A stretch of DNA of 64,000 bases from Natranaerovirga hydrolytica (GCF_004339095.1 NZ_SMGQ01000011.1:1-64000); one strand, 5' to 3'. Positions 1 to 9,629 are shown, counted from the stretch's first letter. Numbers and translations: made by a program. Notes: generated by a model from the sequence alone, not told the origin.

Positions 1-45
1 GTAACATATTGAGCTGACCGATACTAATAGGTCGAGGGCTTGACC
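1..45 (+). rRNA. 23S ribosomal RNA, 3' end (partial)
   Basis: The first 45 bases match the highly conserved 3' end of bacterial 23S rRNA, including the GACCGATACTAATAGGTCGA segment; the rest of the gene lies left of the window. The following A/T-rich stretch resembles the trailer that pairs for 23S processing. No 5S rRNA follows before the two terminators, so this ribosomal operon ends with 23S. The exact mature end is judged by eye. Confidence 0.93.
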
Positions 46-141
46 AAGCAATATGGGAAGTAACCTTTTGGATAAATTCAATGTGCAATTTTGAAGGTAT
101 ATAAAAAAAGCATTTAAAGTGTTAACATATTTTAAACCATC

Positions 142-177
142 AGAGACTGTCTCAAGATTTGAGATAGTCTCTTTTTT
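142..177 (+). terminator. Intrinsic terminator of the rRNA operon
   Basis: The arms 142-155 and 159-172 form a 14-bp stem with one G-U pair and a three-base loop, followed by a run of T. It sits about 100 bases after the 23S end and is the first strong terminator of the ribosomal operon. Confidence 0.88.
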
Positions 178-229
178 AATGCAAATTGACTTTTAATTCC
201 TAGTATTCAATAGACTAGTAGTATTTTTA

Positions 230-265
230 AACAGTTATTTTAACGATTAAAATAGCTGTTTTTTT
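230..265 (+). terminator. Second intrinsic terminator behind the rRNA operon
   Basis: The arms 230-243 and 247-260 pair over 14 bases with one G-U pair and a three-base loop, followed by T residues. Tandem terminators are common after ribosomal operons. This one also insulates the MarR promoter that starts 30 bases downstream. Confidence 0.8.
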
Positions 266-294
266 AGTATAAACCATTATTATACAATCCATTA

Positions 295-339
295 TTGACA
301 GATACTCAATATCATACTAAAATATAGTTAGATATCTAA
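295..339 (+). promoter_or_regulatory. Promoter and likely operator of the MarR gene
   Basis: A consensus -35 TTGACA (295-300) is followed after 17 bases by TAAAAT (318-323). A perfect 12-bp palindrome, TTAGATATCTAA (328-339), lies just downstream, across the expected transcription start. MarR-family regulators usually bind such palindromes to repress their own operon, so autoregulation of the marR/ABC exporter unit is inferred. Confidence 0.7.
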
Positions 340-358
340 ATAAAATTGAGGTGTGAAA

Positions 359-790
359 ATGAATTACAATAGAGAAGACTCATTAAATTTTTTACTGACA
401 AAAGTAATAAAATTAAGGCGCAAGAAATTGCATACATTATTATCTGAGATAGATATGCACCCTGGTCAACATGCTATACTATATTTATTATGGGAAGAAG
501 ATGGTCAGACACAGAAGGCGTTATGCACCAAAGTAATGATTAAACCATCATCAACGACAGTTGTATTACAAAGAATGGAAAAAAATGGTTTGGTTACTCG
601 TGAGATGGACTTAGAAGATAAAAGGATTTCGAGAGTTTATTTAACAGATAAAGGTAAAGCAATAAAACCTATGGTGGATCAGACTTTAAAAACCATGGAA
701 GAAAAATGCTATAAAGACTTTAATGAAAAGGATTTAGAAGCATTTAAATCTTTTTTAAAGCGAATAGAAAAGAATTTAGAAGATGAATAG
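359..790 (+). CDS. MarR-family transcriptional regulator
   Basis: A 143-residue winged helix-turn-helix repressor of the MarR family. The recognition region lies around residues 50-85, with a typical KPSSTTVVLQRMEKNGLV helix, and the wing carries the family D-x-R motif as DKR. The start is placed at ATG 359, because GTG 353 lies inside the Shine-Dalgarno sequence GAGGTG (348-353). The gene precedes three ABC exporters and has its own promoter with a palindrome at the start site. By family analogy it senses a small toxic molecule and represses the exporters, but the ligand cannot be read from the sequence. Confidence 0.88.
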   Translation: MNYNREDSLNFLLTKVIKLRRKKLHTLLSEIDMHPGQHAILYLLWEEDGQTQKALCTKVMIKPSSTTVVLQRMEKNGLVTREMDLEDKRISRVYLTDKGKAIKPMVDQTLKTMEEKCYKDFNEKDLEAFKSFLKRIEKNLEDE

Positions 791-871
791 GAGTTCTTTA
801 CTAAGAGAAGTACTTATAGGGAAAGCATTCAATTAAGTAAACGTTATAAAAAGATATAAGGAGGTTTTTTT

Positions 872-2596
872 TTGAATAAAATTCTCAAATACTTAAAGCC
901 GTATAAATATTTTATGCTAGCGGCTATTATTTTAATGATAGTGGAACTTATAGTGGATTTAATGCAACCAGCTATCATTGCTGATATAGTAGATATAGGT
1001 GTAAAGAACAAAGATATGACATATATTTTAAATAGGAGTATATTGATGATAGGACTCTCTCTTATAGGAGTTGTAGGAGGGTTTATTTCTACTGTTATGT
1101 CTTCTTATGCAACACAAAATTTTTCAGTGGATTTAAGAAAGGATTTATATCAAAAGGTACAATCTTTTTCTTTTGTTAATATAGAAAAGTTTAAAACTTC
1201 TTCACTGATTACGCGATTAACCACAGATATAACTCAAATTCAAAATATGATTAGAATGATTCTTAGGATGATGTTTAGAGCTGTTTTATTAATTATTGGT
1301 GGTTTTATTATGGCATCTACATTAAATCTAGCTGTTTCAAGTGTTTTTATATTTGCTATTCCTCTTATATTACTTTGTTTTCTTGTTGTTATTAAAAAAG
1401 GATTCCCCTTGTTTGTATTGGTACAAAAGCGCTTAGACCGTGTTAACAATGTTATGAGAGAGAATTTAGTCGGTGTAAGAGTAGTAAAAGCTTTTGTAAG
1501 AGCTGATTTTGAAGAAAATAGATTCAAAAAAGCCAATGAAAAATTAATGTCTATTACGATGAAAGGCTCAAAAATCATTGCTTTATTAATGCCATTAATG
1601 ATGTTAGTGCTTAATTTAAGTATTGTAGGTGTGTTATGGATTGGGGGATTACAATTTAGTCAGGGGACAATGACTGATGGACAGATTGTAGCATATATTA
1701 ACTATTTAACAAGAATTCTAATGGCGTTAATGCGTTTGGCATTTGGCTTAATGGCAATATCTAGAGCCAAAGCTTCTTTACAAAGAGTTGGGGAAGTGTT
1801 AGATACAGAAGTCGATTTAAAAGATGACGAAAAAGCAAAAGATATCCGTATTGAAAAAGGAAAAGTAGAATTTAAAAACGTATCTTTTAAATACATAAGT
1901 GATAAAAAAGAACCTGTTCTTAAGGATATTTCTTTTGTCGTCCATCCAGGTGAAACCGTTGCTATAATTGGTGCTACTGGTTCAGGAAAGAGTACTTTAG
2001 TCAATTTGATACCAAGGCTTTATGATATTAACGAAGGTCAAATATTAATAGATGATATGGATATAAAGTCATATCAATTAAAGGGTTTAAGAAAGCAAAT
2101 TGGATATGTACTTCAAGAAGCCATTTTATTTTCAGGCACCATTAAAGAAAATATCTTATGGGGCAATAAAAAGGCAGATGATAAGGCAATAATGGAAGCT
2201 GCTGGTATAGCACAAAGTCATGATTTTATCAATGCCTTTACCAAAGGATATGATACCGTGTTGGGGCAACGAGGCGTTAATGTTTCTGGAGGACAAAAAC
2301 AGAGAATCTCTATAGCAAGAGCCCTCATTAAAAAGCCTAAAATACTGATTTTAGATGACAGTACCAGTGCAGTGGACATGGAAACAGAAGCAAAAATACA
2401 AGCAGGCTTAAAAAAACCTCAATATAGATGCACCACATTTATTATTGCCCAACGCATTAGCTCAGTCATTGATGCGGATAAAATATTAGTATTGGACAAT
2501 GGAGAAATCATAGGACAAGGAAACCATAATGAATTGCTAAAGGATAATTTGATTTACCAAGACATATACCAATCACAATTAGGAAAGGAGGCTTAA
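872..2596 (+). CDS. ABC exporter half-transporter, degenerate-site subunit
   Basis: A 574-residue fused membrane/ATPase exporter subunit: six membrane helices in about residues 15-300, then an ATPase domain. Walker A GATGSGKST is near residue 367 and the signature VSGGQ is intact. The Walker B region reads LILDD, with Asp in place of the catalytic Glu, and the switch histidine is Gln (IIAQRIS). This pattern is that of the degenerate partner in heterodimeric exporters such as TM287/288, BmrCD and LmrCD. The start is TTG 872, seven bases after AAGGAGG. The next gene follows two bases after the stop and encodes the canonical partner. Multidrug export is inferred from family and from the MarR gene upstream. 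Confidence 0.9.
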   Translation: MNKILKYLKPYKYFMLAAIILMIVELIVDLMQPAIIADIVDIGVKNKDMTYILNRSILMIGLSLIGVVGGFISTVMSSYATQNFSVDLRKDLYQKVQSFSFVNIEKFKTSSLITRLTTDITQIQNMIRMILRMMFRAVLLIIGGFIMASTLNLAVSSVFIFAIPLILLCFLVVIKKGFPLFVLVQKRLDRVNNVMRENLVGVRVVKAFVRADFEENRFKKANEKLMSITMKGSKIIALLMPLMMLVLNLSIVGVLWIGGLQFSQGTMTDGQIVAYINYLTRILMALMRLAFGLMAISRAKASLQRVGEVLDTEVDLKDDEKAKDIRIEKGKVEFKNVSFKYISDKKEPVLKDISFVVHPGETVAIIGATGSGKSTLVNLIPRLYDINEGQILIDDMDIKSYQLKGLRKQIGYVLQEAILFSGTIKENILWGNKKADDKAIMEAAGIAQSHDFINAFTKGYDTVLGQRGVNVSGGQKQRISIARALIKKPKILILDDSTSAVDMETEAKIQAGLKKPQYRCTTFIIAQRISSVIDADKILVLDNGEIIGQGNHNELLKDNLIYQDIYQSQLGKEA

Positions 2597-2598
2597 TA

Positions 2599-4449
2599 AT
2601 GTCAGGAAATAAGGAGAATGCTAATGCAAAAAATTCAGTGCCAATAGGAAGAGGCAAAGGTGGAGCTGGAAGAATGATGTCTAAACCTGTAAAAGCAAAA
2701 GATACCTTAGGCACAATTAAAAGGATCTTTTTATATATGGCTCATTATAGAAATAAGTTAATAGGTGTACTACTGATGGTGTTACTCAGTTCTTTTTTTA
2801 CTATAATAGGCCCATATTTAATCGGTGTTGCAATTGATGATTATATTATTACAACGGACTTTAGTGGACTCATATTAATGTCAGGTATTATGATTGGGGC
2901 TTATGTATTAACATCCCTATGTACCTGGCTACAAAATTACTATATGATCGAAATTTCTCAACAAACCGTTGCAAAAATTAGAAATGATTTGTTTCAAAAA
3001 ATGCAACGATTGCCATTAAAATATTTTGATCAAAAAACCCATGGTGAATTAATGAGTCGACTAACCAATGACGTTGAGAATGTAAGCAATACATTAAGCA
3101 ATAGTACCACTCAAGTCTTTTCTAGTGTTATTGTTTTAATAGGAACAGTCATTGCGATGTTTTTGTTAAGCCCACTACTAACGGGGATTAGCTTAACGAT
3201 CATACCCATTATGTTTTTATGTACCCATTTAATAACCAAAAAAACTAGAAAATATTTTTCAGGTCAACAAAAAAGTCTAGGAGAATTAAATGGATTAATT
3301 GAAGAGTCTATTTCTGGTCAAAAAGTCATTAAAGCTTTTGCAAAAGAAGAAGATATTCTAAATGATTTTGACCAGCATAATGAACAATTTAGACATTATG
3401 CCATTAGAGCTCAAATCTACTCAGGATTAATTTTTCCATTAATGAATGTCCTTAATAATATTAGTTTTGCTTTAGTTGCAGGAGCAGGGGGCTATTTAGC
3501 TGCAAATGAAATAATAACCGTAGGTGTTATTGCAAGCTTCGCAAACTATATCAGACAATTCACCAGACCAGTTAATGAGTTGGCAAATGAGTTTAATATG
3601 CTTTTGTCTGCTGTTGCTGGAGCCGAAAGAGTTTTTGAAGTATTAGATGAAAAAGAAGAACCTGAAGATAAAGTAGGTGCTTATGATTTAATAGAAGCCA
3701 ATGGAAAAGTGTCATTTAACCAGGTTGACTTTTCATATATCAAAGGTGTGCCTATATTAAAAAAAGTTAGCTTAAATGTTAAACAAGGACAAATGATTGC
3801 TTTAGTAGGACCCACAGGTGCAGGGAAAACAACAATTATTAATTTATTAACCCGATTTTATGATATTGATGAAGGAGAGATTTTAATAGATGGTTATGCC
3901 ATTAATGAAATTAAACGCAATCATTTGCGTTCGTCTTTAGGTATTGTATTACAAGATACTTATTTATTTGCTGAATCTGTGAAAGACAATATTAGATATG
4001 GAAGATTAGACGCGACTGATGAGGAGATGAAAGAAGCTGCAAAACTGGCAAATGCCCATCACTTTATTATGAAATTACCGGAAGGTTATGATACAATATT
4101 AAGTGAAGATGGAGGCGGATTAAGCCAAGGGCAAAGACAATTACTAGCCATTGCCAGAGTTATTTTATCCAATCCTTCCATACTGATATTAGATGAAGCC
4201 ACAAGCAGTGTGGATACACGTACAGAAATCCATATACAAGAAGCTATGCTAAATCTAATGAAAGGTAGAACGAGTTTTGTCATTGCTCATCGATTGAGTA
4301 CAATAGAAAATGCAGATGTAATAGTGGTCATTAACGAGGGTAAAATCATTGAAAAGGGTACGCACCAAGAATTACTAGGCCAAGAAGGCTTTTATAACGA
4401 TTTATATAGGACCCAGTTTAATAAATTAAAAGAAGTATCCAATATATAA
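2599..4449 (+). CDS. ABC exporter half-transporter, canonical-site subunit
   Basis: A 616-residue exporter subunit with an approximately 35-residue Lys/Gly-rich cytoplasmic extension before six membrane helices, then an ATPase domain. Walker A GPTGAGKTT is near residue 404. Walker B LILDEATSS has the catalytic Glu, and IAHRLST has the switch His. Its signature motif is altered to LSQGQ, as expected for the partner whose signature faces the degenerate site. Together with the preceding gene it should form one active and one inactive ATP site. The ATG follows a strong AAGGAGG, and the spacing of two bases implies co-translation. The substrate is unknown; drug or lipid export is likely. Confidence 0.9.
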   Translation: MSGNKENANAKNSVPIGRGKGGAGRMMSKPVKAKDTLGTIKRIFLYMAHYRNKLIGVLLMVLLSSFFTIIGPYLIGVAIDDYIITTDFSGLILMSGIMIGAYVLTSLCTWLQNYYMIEISQQTVAKIRNDLFQKMQRLPLKYFDQKTHGELMSRLTNDVENVSNTLSNSTTQVFSSVIVLIGTVIAMFLLSPLLTGISLTIIPIMFLCTHLITKKTRKYFSGQQKSLGELNGLIEESISGQKVIKAFAKEEDILNDFDQHNEQFRHYAIRAQIYSGLIFPLMNVLNNISFALVAGAGGYLAANEIITVGVIASFANYIRQFTRPVNELANEFNMLLSAVAGAERVFEVLDEKEEPEDKVGAYDLIEANGKVSFNQVDFSYIKGVPILKKVSLNVKQGQMIALVGPTGAGKTTIINLLTRFYDIDEGEILIDGYAINEIKRNHLRSSLGIVLQDTYLFAESVKDNIRYGRLDATDEEMKEAAKLANAHHFIMKLPEGYDTILSEDGGGLSQGQRQLLAIARVILSNPSILILDEATSSVDTRTEIHIQEAMLNLMKGRTSFVIAHRLSTIENADVIVVINEGKIIEKGTHQELLGQEGFYNDLYRTQFNKLKEVSNI

Positions 4450-4525
4450 ATAAGCAGTTTGGCTTGTAATGGTCTTATGAGAGGACATAGGATTTCTTCA
4501 AATATAATAAAGGGAGCGTTATTAT

Positions 4526-6307
4526 ATGAGTAACGAGGAACAAAAACAAAAATATTTTGAAGATCTATTTATTAATGGAAACAAATCAAGATTTAAAACA
4601 TTTATTTCGTTGTATAGAGGAAATTACGGCAAATTAGGTATCGCATTAATTTATTATTTGATCAAGCATTTACCAACGTGGATTTTACCAATTGTTACAG
4701 CTAATATTATAACTATTATCAGTTCACAATCTGAAGATGATTTTTCTAGTTTGCTTATTAATTTTATCCTAGTCATTGTGTTATTACTTCAAAATATTCC
4801 TTTTAATGCATTGCATACCAAGCAAGTCAGTTTATGCGTAAGATATGTAGAGGCAGGTCTTAGAAGCAGTTTGGTTAGAAAGTTACAGCAATTATCCATC
4901 GGTTATCATCAAGAATTAAAAAGTGGGAAATTGCAATCAAAAGTTTTAAGAGATGTAGAAGCCATTGAATTTTTATCAAGACAAACCATGTTAACGTTAA
5001 TACCGATTATTATTAATGTGATGGTATCAATCGTCATAATAAGTTTTAGAAGTTTATTGGTTGCTACATTTTTTGTGTTTTTAATTCCAATTGCCACGAT
5101 CCTTATTACAGCATTTAAGAAAAATATAAAAAAAGGTAATAATGAGTTTAGAAAAGAAATAGAAACCATGTCGTCGAAGGTTTCTGAAATGGTACAAATG
5201 ATTCCAATTACAAGAGCACATGGTCTAGAAAATATTGAAATCAATAAGATTGATCATCAATTAGAAAAAGTTGAAAAAAAAGGGTTCAAATTAGATATGA
5301 TAACGGCTTATTTTGGAGCATGTAGCTGGGTGAGTTTTCAAATATTTTCTGTTGTGTGTTTAATGTTTACAGCCTATCTAGCATATAATGGCAATATTCC
5401 TGTAGGTGACATTGTTTTATATCAAACGTATTTTACAACAATTATTAATCAAATATCAAATATGGCCAACATATATCCTAATATTGCTAAGGGATTTGAA
5501 TCCATTGATTCAGTTACAGAAATCCTTTTAGTCAATGATATTGAAAAAAATAATGGTAAGAAGAAGTTGAAAAATATTAAGGGGCAATTTGTTTTTGATC
5601 ATGTTTCTTTTAATTATGGAAACAATAATGATGAAGATGTTATTAAAGGGTTTGATTTAAGGGTAAATGAAGGCGAAACTATAGCTTTTGTAGGAGAATC
5701 AGGTGCTGGTAAATCAACATTATTAAATTTAATCGTTGGATTTTGTCAACCGACTGAAGGGAATATTTTGATAGATGATTATAATATGAACGAAATTGAT
5801 TTCAGATCCTTTAGAAAATACATATCTGTGGTACCTCAAAACAATATTTTGTTTTCAGGTACCATAAGAGATAATATTATGTACGGTATACCCAATATAA
5901 AAGAGGAAGAAATAAAAAAAGTAATCCAATTGTCTAATTTGGAAACTTTTATTAATGAATTTCCAAATGGATTGGATACAATGGTAGGAGAGCAAGGCAA
6001 CACTTTATCAGGTGGACAAAAACAAAGAATAGCCATTGCTAGAGCAATGATTAGAAACCCTAAGATTATATTGTTAGATGAAGCCACATCAGCTTTAGAT
6101 AATATTTCAGAATATAAAGTTCAAAAAGCTATGAAAGCCCTTGTGAAAAATAGAACCACATTTATCGTTGCTCATAGACTATCTACTATACGAGATGCAG
6201 ATAGAATTATCGTTATGAAAAAAGGTAGTTGTGTAGAAAAGGGCACCTATGAAGAACTTATTAAGAAAAAAGGGGAATTTTATAATATGCAAAAATTACA
6301 AGCTTAG
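4526..6307 (+). CDS. ABC transporter ATP-binding/permease protein
   Basis: A 593-residue fused exporter: a membrane domain in about residues 30-320, then an ATPase with Walker A GESGAGKST near residue 390, signature LSGGQKQR, Walker B LLDEATSALD and switch VAHRLST. All catalytic motifs are intact, so unlike the preceding pair it can work as a homodimer. It starts at ATG 4526 behind AAGGGAG, 76 bases after the heterodimer genes, with no terminator seen between, and may be in the same MarR-controlled unit. The substrate cannot be assigned. Confidence 0.86.
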   Translation: MSNEEQKQKYFEDLFINGNKSRFKTFISLYRGNYGKLGIALIYYLIKHLPTWILPIVTANIITIISSQSEDDFSSLLINFILVIVLLLQNIPFNALHTKQVSLCVRYVEAGLRSSLVRKLQQLSIGYHQELKSGKLQSKVLRDVEAIEFLSRQTMLTLIPIIINVMVSIVIISFRSLLVATFFVFLIPIATILITAFKKNIKKGNNEFRKEIETMSSKVSEMVQMIPITRAHGLENIEINKIDHQLEKVEKKGFKLDMITAYFGACSWVSFQIFSVVCLMFTAYLAYNGNIPVGDIVLYQTYFTTIINQISNMANIYPNIAKGFESIDSVTEILLVNDIEKNNGKKKLKNIKGQFVFDHVSFNYGNNNDEDVIKGFDLRVNEGETIAFVGESGAGKSTLLNLIVGFCQPTEGNILIDDYNMNEIDFRSFRKYISVVPQNNILFSGTIRDNIMYGIPNIKEEEIKKVIQLSNLETFINEFPNGLDTMVGEQGNTLSGGQKQRIAIARAMIRNPKIILLDEATSALDNISEYKVQKAMKALVKNRTTFIVAHRLSTIRDADRIIVMKKGSCVEKGTYEELIKKKGEFYNMQKLQA

Positions 6308-6366
6308 TTTATATACGAAGATAGTAAGAAGCTGTTATTTGATATCTTTTAGACTTTAGACAAATG

Positions 6367-6479
6367 CAAAAGTTGTACTTATAGAAGCAAAGTATACAAA
6401 TGCCCAAGTTAGGCTAAGAAAATGGTTTGTACACCATAGTACAAAGAATTTTGGTAACTTCTATAAGTATAACATTTTG
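6367..6479. repeat. Imperfect inverted repeat in a convergent intergenic region
   Basis: The arms 6367-6387 and 6458-6479 are near-perfect reverse complements, with one transition and one extra base. Between them is a second small hairpin (6426-6432 paired with 6439-6445). The element lies between the third ABC exporter and the opposing aldo/keto reductase. No T-run follows, so it is not a normal terminator. It could be a small palindromic repeat or MITE-like relic; only one copy was noticed in this window. Confidence 0.5.
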
Positions 6480-6486
6480 AGACATT

Positions 6487-7308
6487 CTACGAATATTTAT
6501 CATCAGGATCAGAATAAAATCGTTTGTTTTCGTTTAATGTAGTAAGCTTATCCATATCTTCAGTAGATAGTTCAAAGTCAAATATATTACCATTCTCTTT
6601 AATTCTATGGGGTTTACTGGATTTTGGAATAACAATAATATCTTTTTGAATAATAAAACGTAAAGCGACTTGAGCAGAGGTTTTGTTGTATTTAAGAGAT
6701 AGCTCTTTTAATAAATCTATGTTTAAGACTTCTCCACGCATTAATGGCGCATAAGCTTCTAGTTGAATGTGATTGGATTGACAATAGGTTAAAAGGTTGT
6801 TTTGTTGAAGTTTAAGGTGAAATTCCACTTGATTAACCATTGGTTTTATTTTAGCTGTGGATAATAAATCTTCTAAATGGTGGGTTTTAAAATTACTAAC
6901 GCCTATTGCTCTTACTTTTCCAGAATTATAGATTTTTTCCATTGCTTCCCAAGTTTCATTAGAAATCTTTTTAGGCCAATGAATTAAATATAAATCAAGG
7001 TAGCTAGAGTCAAGGTTATTCATCGTTTCGTCAAAAGCATTAAGGGTAGAATGATAGCCTTGATCAGAATTTTTAACTTTACTCACTAAAAATATTTCTT
7101 CACGAGGAATTTGGCTTTCTTTAATGGCTTCTCCAATTCCTTTTTCATTTTCATAGGCTTTTGCCGTGTCAATATGGCGATAGCCACAAGCTAAGGCTTC
7201 TTTTACGGCTATTTTTTCAGAGCCATCTACTGTTTGAAAAGTACCTAAACCTAATTTGGGTATTTTGACATTATTATACAAAGTGAAAAAAGTTTCATTA
7301 ATCATCAT
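6487..7308 (-). CDS. Aldo/keto reductase
   Basis: A 273-residue single-domain (beta/alpha)8 NAD(P)H-dependent carbonyl reductase of the small AKR5-like bacterial group. The family tetrad is visible: Asp in GYRHIDTA, Tyr in KAYENE, Lys in FLVSKVKN and His in LYLIHWP. The C-terminal cofactor motif PKSSKPHRIKEN is also present. Length is normal. The ATG at 7308 follows AAGGAGG; a second ATG three bases inside is also possible. It is a single gene, convergent with the ABC exporters and divergent from the chemoreceptor. The substrate is unknown; aldehydes or keto sugars are usual. Confidence 0.9.
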   Translation of the reverse strand: MMINETFFTLYNNVKIPKLGLGTFQTVDGSEKIAVKEALACGYRHIDTAKAYENEKGIGEAIKESQIPREEIFLVSKVKNSDQGYHSTLNAFDETMNNLDSSYLDLYLIHWPKKISNETWEAMEKIYNSGKVRAIGVSNFKTHHLEDLLSTAKIKPMVNQVEFHLKLQQNNLLTYCQSNHIQLEAYAPLMRGEVLNIDLLKELSLKYNKTSAQVALRFIIQKDIIVIPKSSKPHRIKENGNIFDFELSTEDMDKLTTLNENKRFYSDPDDKYS

Positions 7309-7505
7309 TGAAAACCTCCTTTCTACTATTCTAATATATTAAGATTAATATAACAAGGTTTATTATGATAAGCTATTGACGAGTAACAGATTTTCTTTTT
7401 GTTTCAGGCACAAGTTATTAATGAAAATGTCGAAAATTGTAAATATAGCTTTTATGTTGTATTCTAATTTGGTATAATAAAGTAATAAAGAGAGAGGTGG
7501 GAATT

Positions 7506-9311
7506 ATGAAAGGTACAGTTGTATCGACATGGTTAAAAACTTGTAATGAATTATATGGCAAGGAATTAGTTAATGATGCATTAACTCAAGCCAATATTTC
7601 TACAGAAAAAACATTTACTCCTTTAGAAGAAGTAAGTGATGAACTTGTAAGTATTATTATGAACCATATTGCCAAGGAAAAAAATGTGGCGTTATTTGAT
7701 TTGTGGGAGACCCTTGGTAAACATAATTTGAAAACATTTCAGGAAGATTATCCAGCATTTTTTAGACAAAAAAACTTATTTAATTTTTTGAAATCAATGA
7801 ATGATGTTCATAAAATTGTTATGAAAAGAATTCCTGGGGCAAAGCCGCCAATTTTAGATTTAGAAACGGTTTCTTCAAAAGAAGCTTATTTTACATATCA
7901 TTCAAAACGAGGTATGTTTGGTTATTTTTCAGGTTTATTAAAAGGAGCAGCAGAACATTTTAACGAAGTAATAGAAATAGAAGAGGTTTATAAAACAGAT
8001 AATGAATTAAAGTTAAAATTGACATTTGAAAAAAACATAAGTTATAAAAAAAGTTTTGTTATGAATAAGATCTTATCATTTGGTTTGATAAAAGATTACA
8101 ATGTGAAAGTTGCATTATTAACAACTCTATTCACTTTAGGCAGTGGTTTGGTTCTTTCTACGGCATTAGAAAATACACAGTTATTGGTCCTAGGGATAGG
8201 TGTTTTGGCATTTGCCTTTTCATTTGTATCGTCAAGAATTATGAATAAGCCGATGCAATATATCCTTAAAGAATTAGAGGGCATAAATGAACATAATTAT
8301 GCAGAACTAATAGAGGTAAAAACAAAAGATCAATATGAAAAAATCTTTGAAAGCATTAATCAATATAAAGATATCGTAAAAAAAGATTTTGTGGGCTTTA
8401 AAGGTATTGTGGATGAAATGGATACTTTTAGTGATACCATTTCAGAGATTGCTTTGACTATGGATGTGACTTCAGATGAGATATCAGATATTGTAGAACA
8501 GTTGGCTAGTGCAGCTCAGAGTCAGGCAGAGGACACAGAGTCATCTGTGTATGTATTAAATAATAATATTCAAGAAGTGAAAAACATTGCAAAAGAAGAA
8601 CAAGATAATAAAGTTGAACTAGAAGATGCAGTTAATAAAATTGAGGAAAGTTTTAAAAAGGTTGAGTACACAGCAAAACAAGTTAATGATGTATTGAACA
8701 AGTTTAGAGATGTAAAAGAAAGCGGACTTAAATTGCGTAACAGTGCACAAAGCATTACCAATATTGTTGCTTTAGTTTCTTCTATTTCTCAGCAAACCAA
8801 TCTACTGGCTCTCAATGCTTCAATAGAAGCAGCAAGAGCAGGGGAAGCAGGAAAAGGCTTTGCAGTTGTTGCAGATGAAGTTAGACAGCTATCAGAAGAA
8901 ACCAATGATGCAGTAGAAAAAATCAATACGTCTTTAGGCGGTTTTGTAAATGATATAGCCATAATGGTTGAAGATGTTGATCAACAATACAATGTATTAT
9001 CAGAAGAAAATAAAAATCTATCTGATGCGGTAGATACAACAGATGAAGCCAATGAACGCATTAAATCTGTATCAGAAAAGTTAATTGATACAGCGAAAAA
9101 ATTAGAAAAAGAATCCAATTCAATTTCTTCAGTGTTCCAAAACATTGAGTCGTTGGCAGCTATTGCAGAAGAAAACTCAGCGTCATCGGAACAAGTGAGT
9201 TCTAATGTAACAAGCTATGCAGAGCAAATCAAAGAACTTTCAAGTAACGTGAATGAGTTTAAAAAAATTACAGAGAGTTTCAAAGAAGATTTGAATTCGT
9301 ATAAAATCTAA
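7506..9311 (+). CDS. H-NOX heme-domain methyl-accepting chemotaxis protein
   Basis: A 601-residue membrane chemoreceptor. Residues 1-180 form a heme-nitric oxide/oxygen-binding (H-NOX) domain: the proximal heme ligand is His102 and the heme-propionate motif Y-x-S-x-R is Tyr131-Ser133-Arg135. The distal pocket residues Trp9, Asn74 and Tyr140 fall at the same numbers as in the O2-binding H-NOX of Thermoanaerobacter (Caldanaerobacter) tengcongensis, from memory of that sequence. Two membrane helices (about 200-219 and 225-243) are separated by only a few residues, so there is no external sensor. A methyl-accepting signalling domain follows, with its hairpin tip at [20 protein letters not shown], about residues 439-458. 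The ATG at 7506 is preferred over GTG 7497, which lies in the ribosome binding site. It probably steers motility by O2 or NO. TATAAT lies at 7473-7478. Confidence 0.93.
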   Translation: MKGTVVSTWLKTCNELYGKELVNDALTQANISTEKTFTPLEEVSDELVSIIMNHIAKEKNVALFDLWETLGKHNLKTFQEDYPAFFRQKNLFNFLKSMNDVHKIVMKRIPGAKPPILDLETVSSKEAYFTYHSKRGMFGYFSGLLKGAAEHFNEVIEIEEVYKTDNELKLKLTFEKNISYKKSFVMNKILSFGLIKDYNVKVALLTTLFTLGSGLVLSTALENTQLLVLGIGVLAFAFSFVSSRIMNKPMQYILKELEGINEHNYAELIEVKTKDQYEKIFESINQYKDIVKKDFVGFKGIVDEMDTFSDTISEIALTMDVTSDEISDIVEQLASAAQSQAEDTESSVYVLNNNIQEVKNIAKEEQDNKVELEDAVNKIEESFKKVEYTAKQVNDVLNKFRDVKESGLKLRNSAQSITNIVALVSSISQQTNLLALNASIEAARAGEAGKGFAVVADEVRQLSEETNDAVEKINTSLGGFVNDIAIMVEDVDQQYNVLSEENKNLSDAVDTTDEANERIKSVSEKLIDTAKKLEKESNSISSVFQNIESLAAIAEENSASSEQVSSNVTSYAEQIKELSSNVNEFKKITESFKEDLNSYKI

Positions 9312-9429
9312 CCAGGACAAATACCTTATCATCATAAAAATGAATACATATCTATTTTTAGTGAATAATAAGAATAATATAGTATTTAAAAGAAATCATG
9401 GATTAAAATTATAATAAGGTGTGAGATGG

Positions 9430-9588
9430 ATGGAAAAGATTTATATTGTCAAGATAGAAAGAGATAGTAAAGGTATGGTATATCAGTTTATATCCAATAC
9501 AGGGGCTAGATTTACAATTGAAGAACTGATTGAACTGATTGAAAAGGAGAGCATTAGTTATTCAAAGGTAAAGCAGTCAATATCATAA
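9430..9588 (+). CDS. Small hypothetical protein, DUF3892-like
   Basis: A 52-residue open frame from ATG 9430 to TAA 9588, with AAGGTG eight bases before the start. The protein begins MEKIYIVKIERDSKG and contains a segment rich in acidic and hydrophobic residues, IEELIELIEKE. The beginning resembles short DUF3892-type proteins (a beta hairpin, then a helix), but this is a weak visual resemblance. A bidirectional terminator follows directly. The function is unknown. Confidence 0.6.
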   Translation: MEKIYIVKIERDSKGMVYQFISNTGARFTIEELIELIEKESISYSKVKQSIS

Positions 9589-9589
9589 A

Positions 9590-9625
9590 AAAAGCCTAAA
9601 TCATATTTTAATGATTTAGGCTTTT
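9590..9625. terminator. Bidirectional intrinsic terminator
   Basis: Arms 9590-9604 and 9611-9625 are perfect 15-base reverse complements with a six-base loop. A-rich and T-rich flanks on each side let it stop both the small gene on the left and the DUF1292 gene on the right. Confidence 0.85.
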
Positions 9626-9629
9626 GCTT

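Noticed and set aside
46-350. Searched for 5S rRNA or tRNA after 23S
   Set aside because: No 5S-like or cloverleaf sequence; only trailer, terminators and the marR promoter.
4909-5244. Open frame antisense to the third ABC exporter
   Set aside because: It is a shadow of a well-supported gene, with no binding site and no family features.
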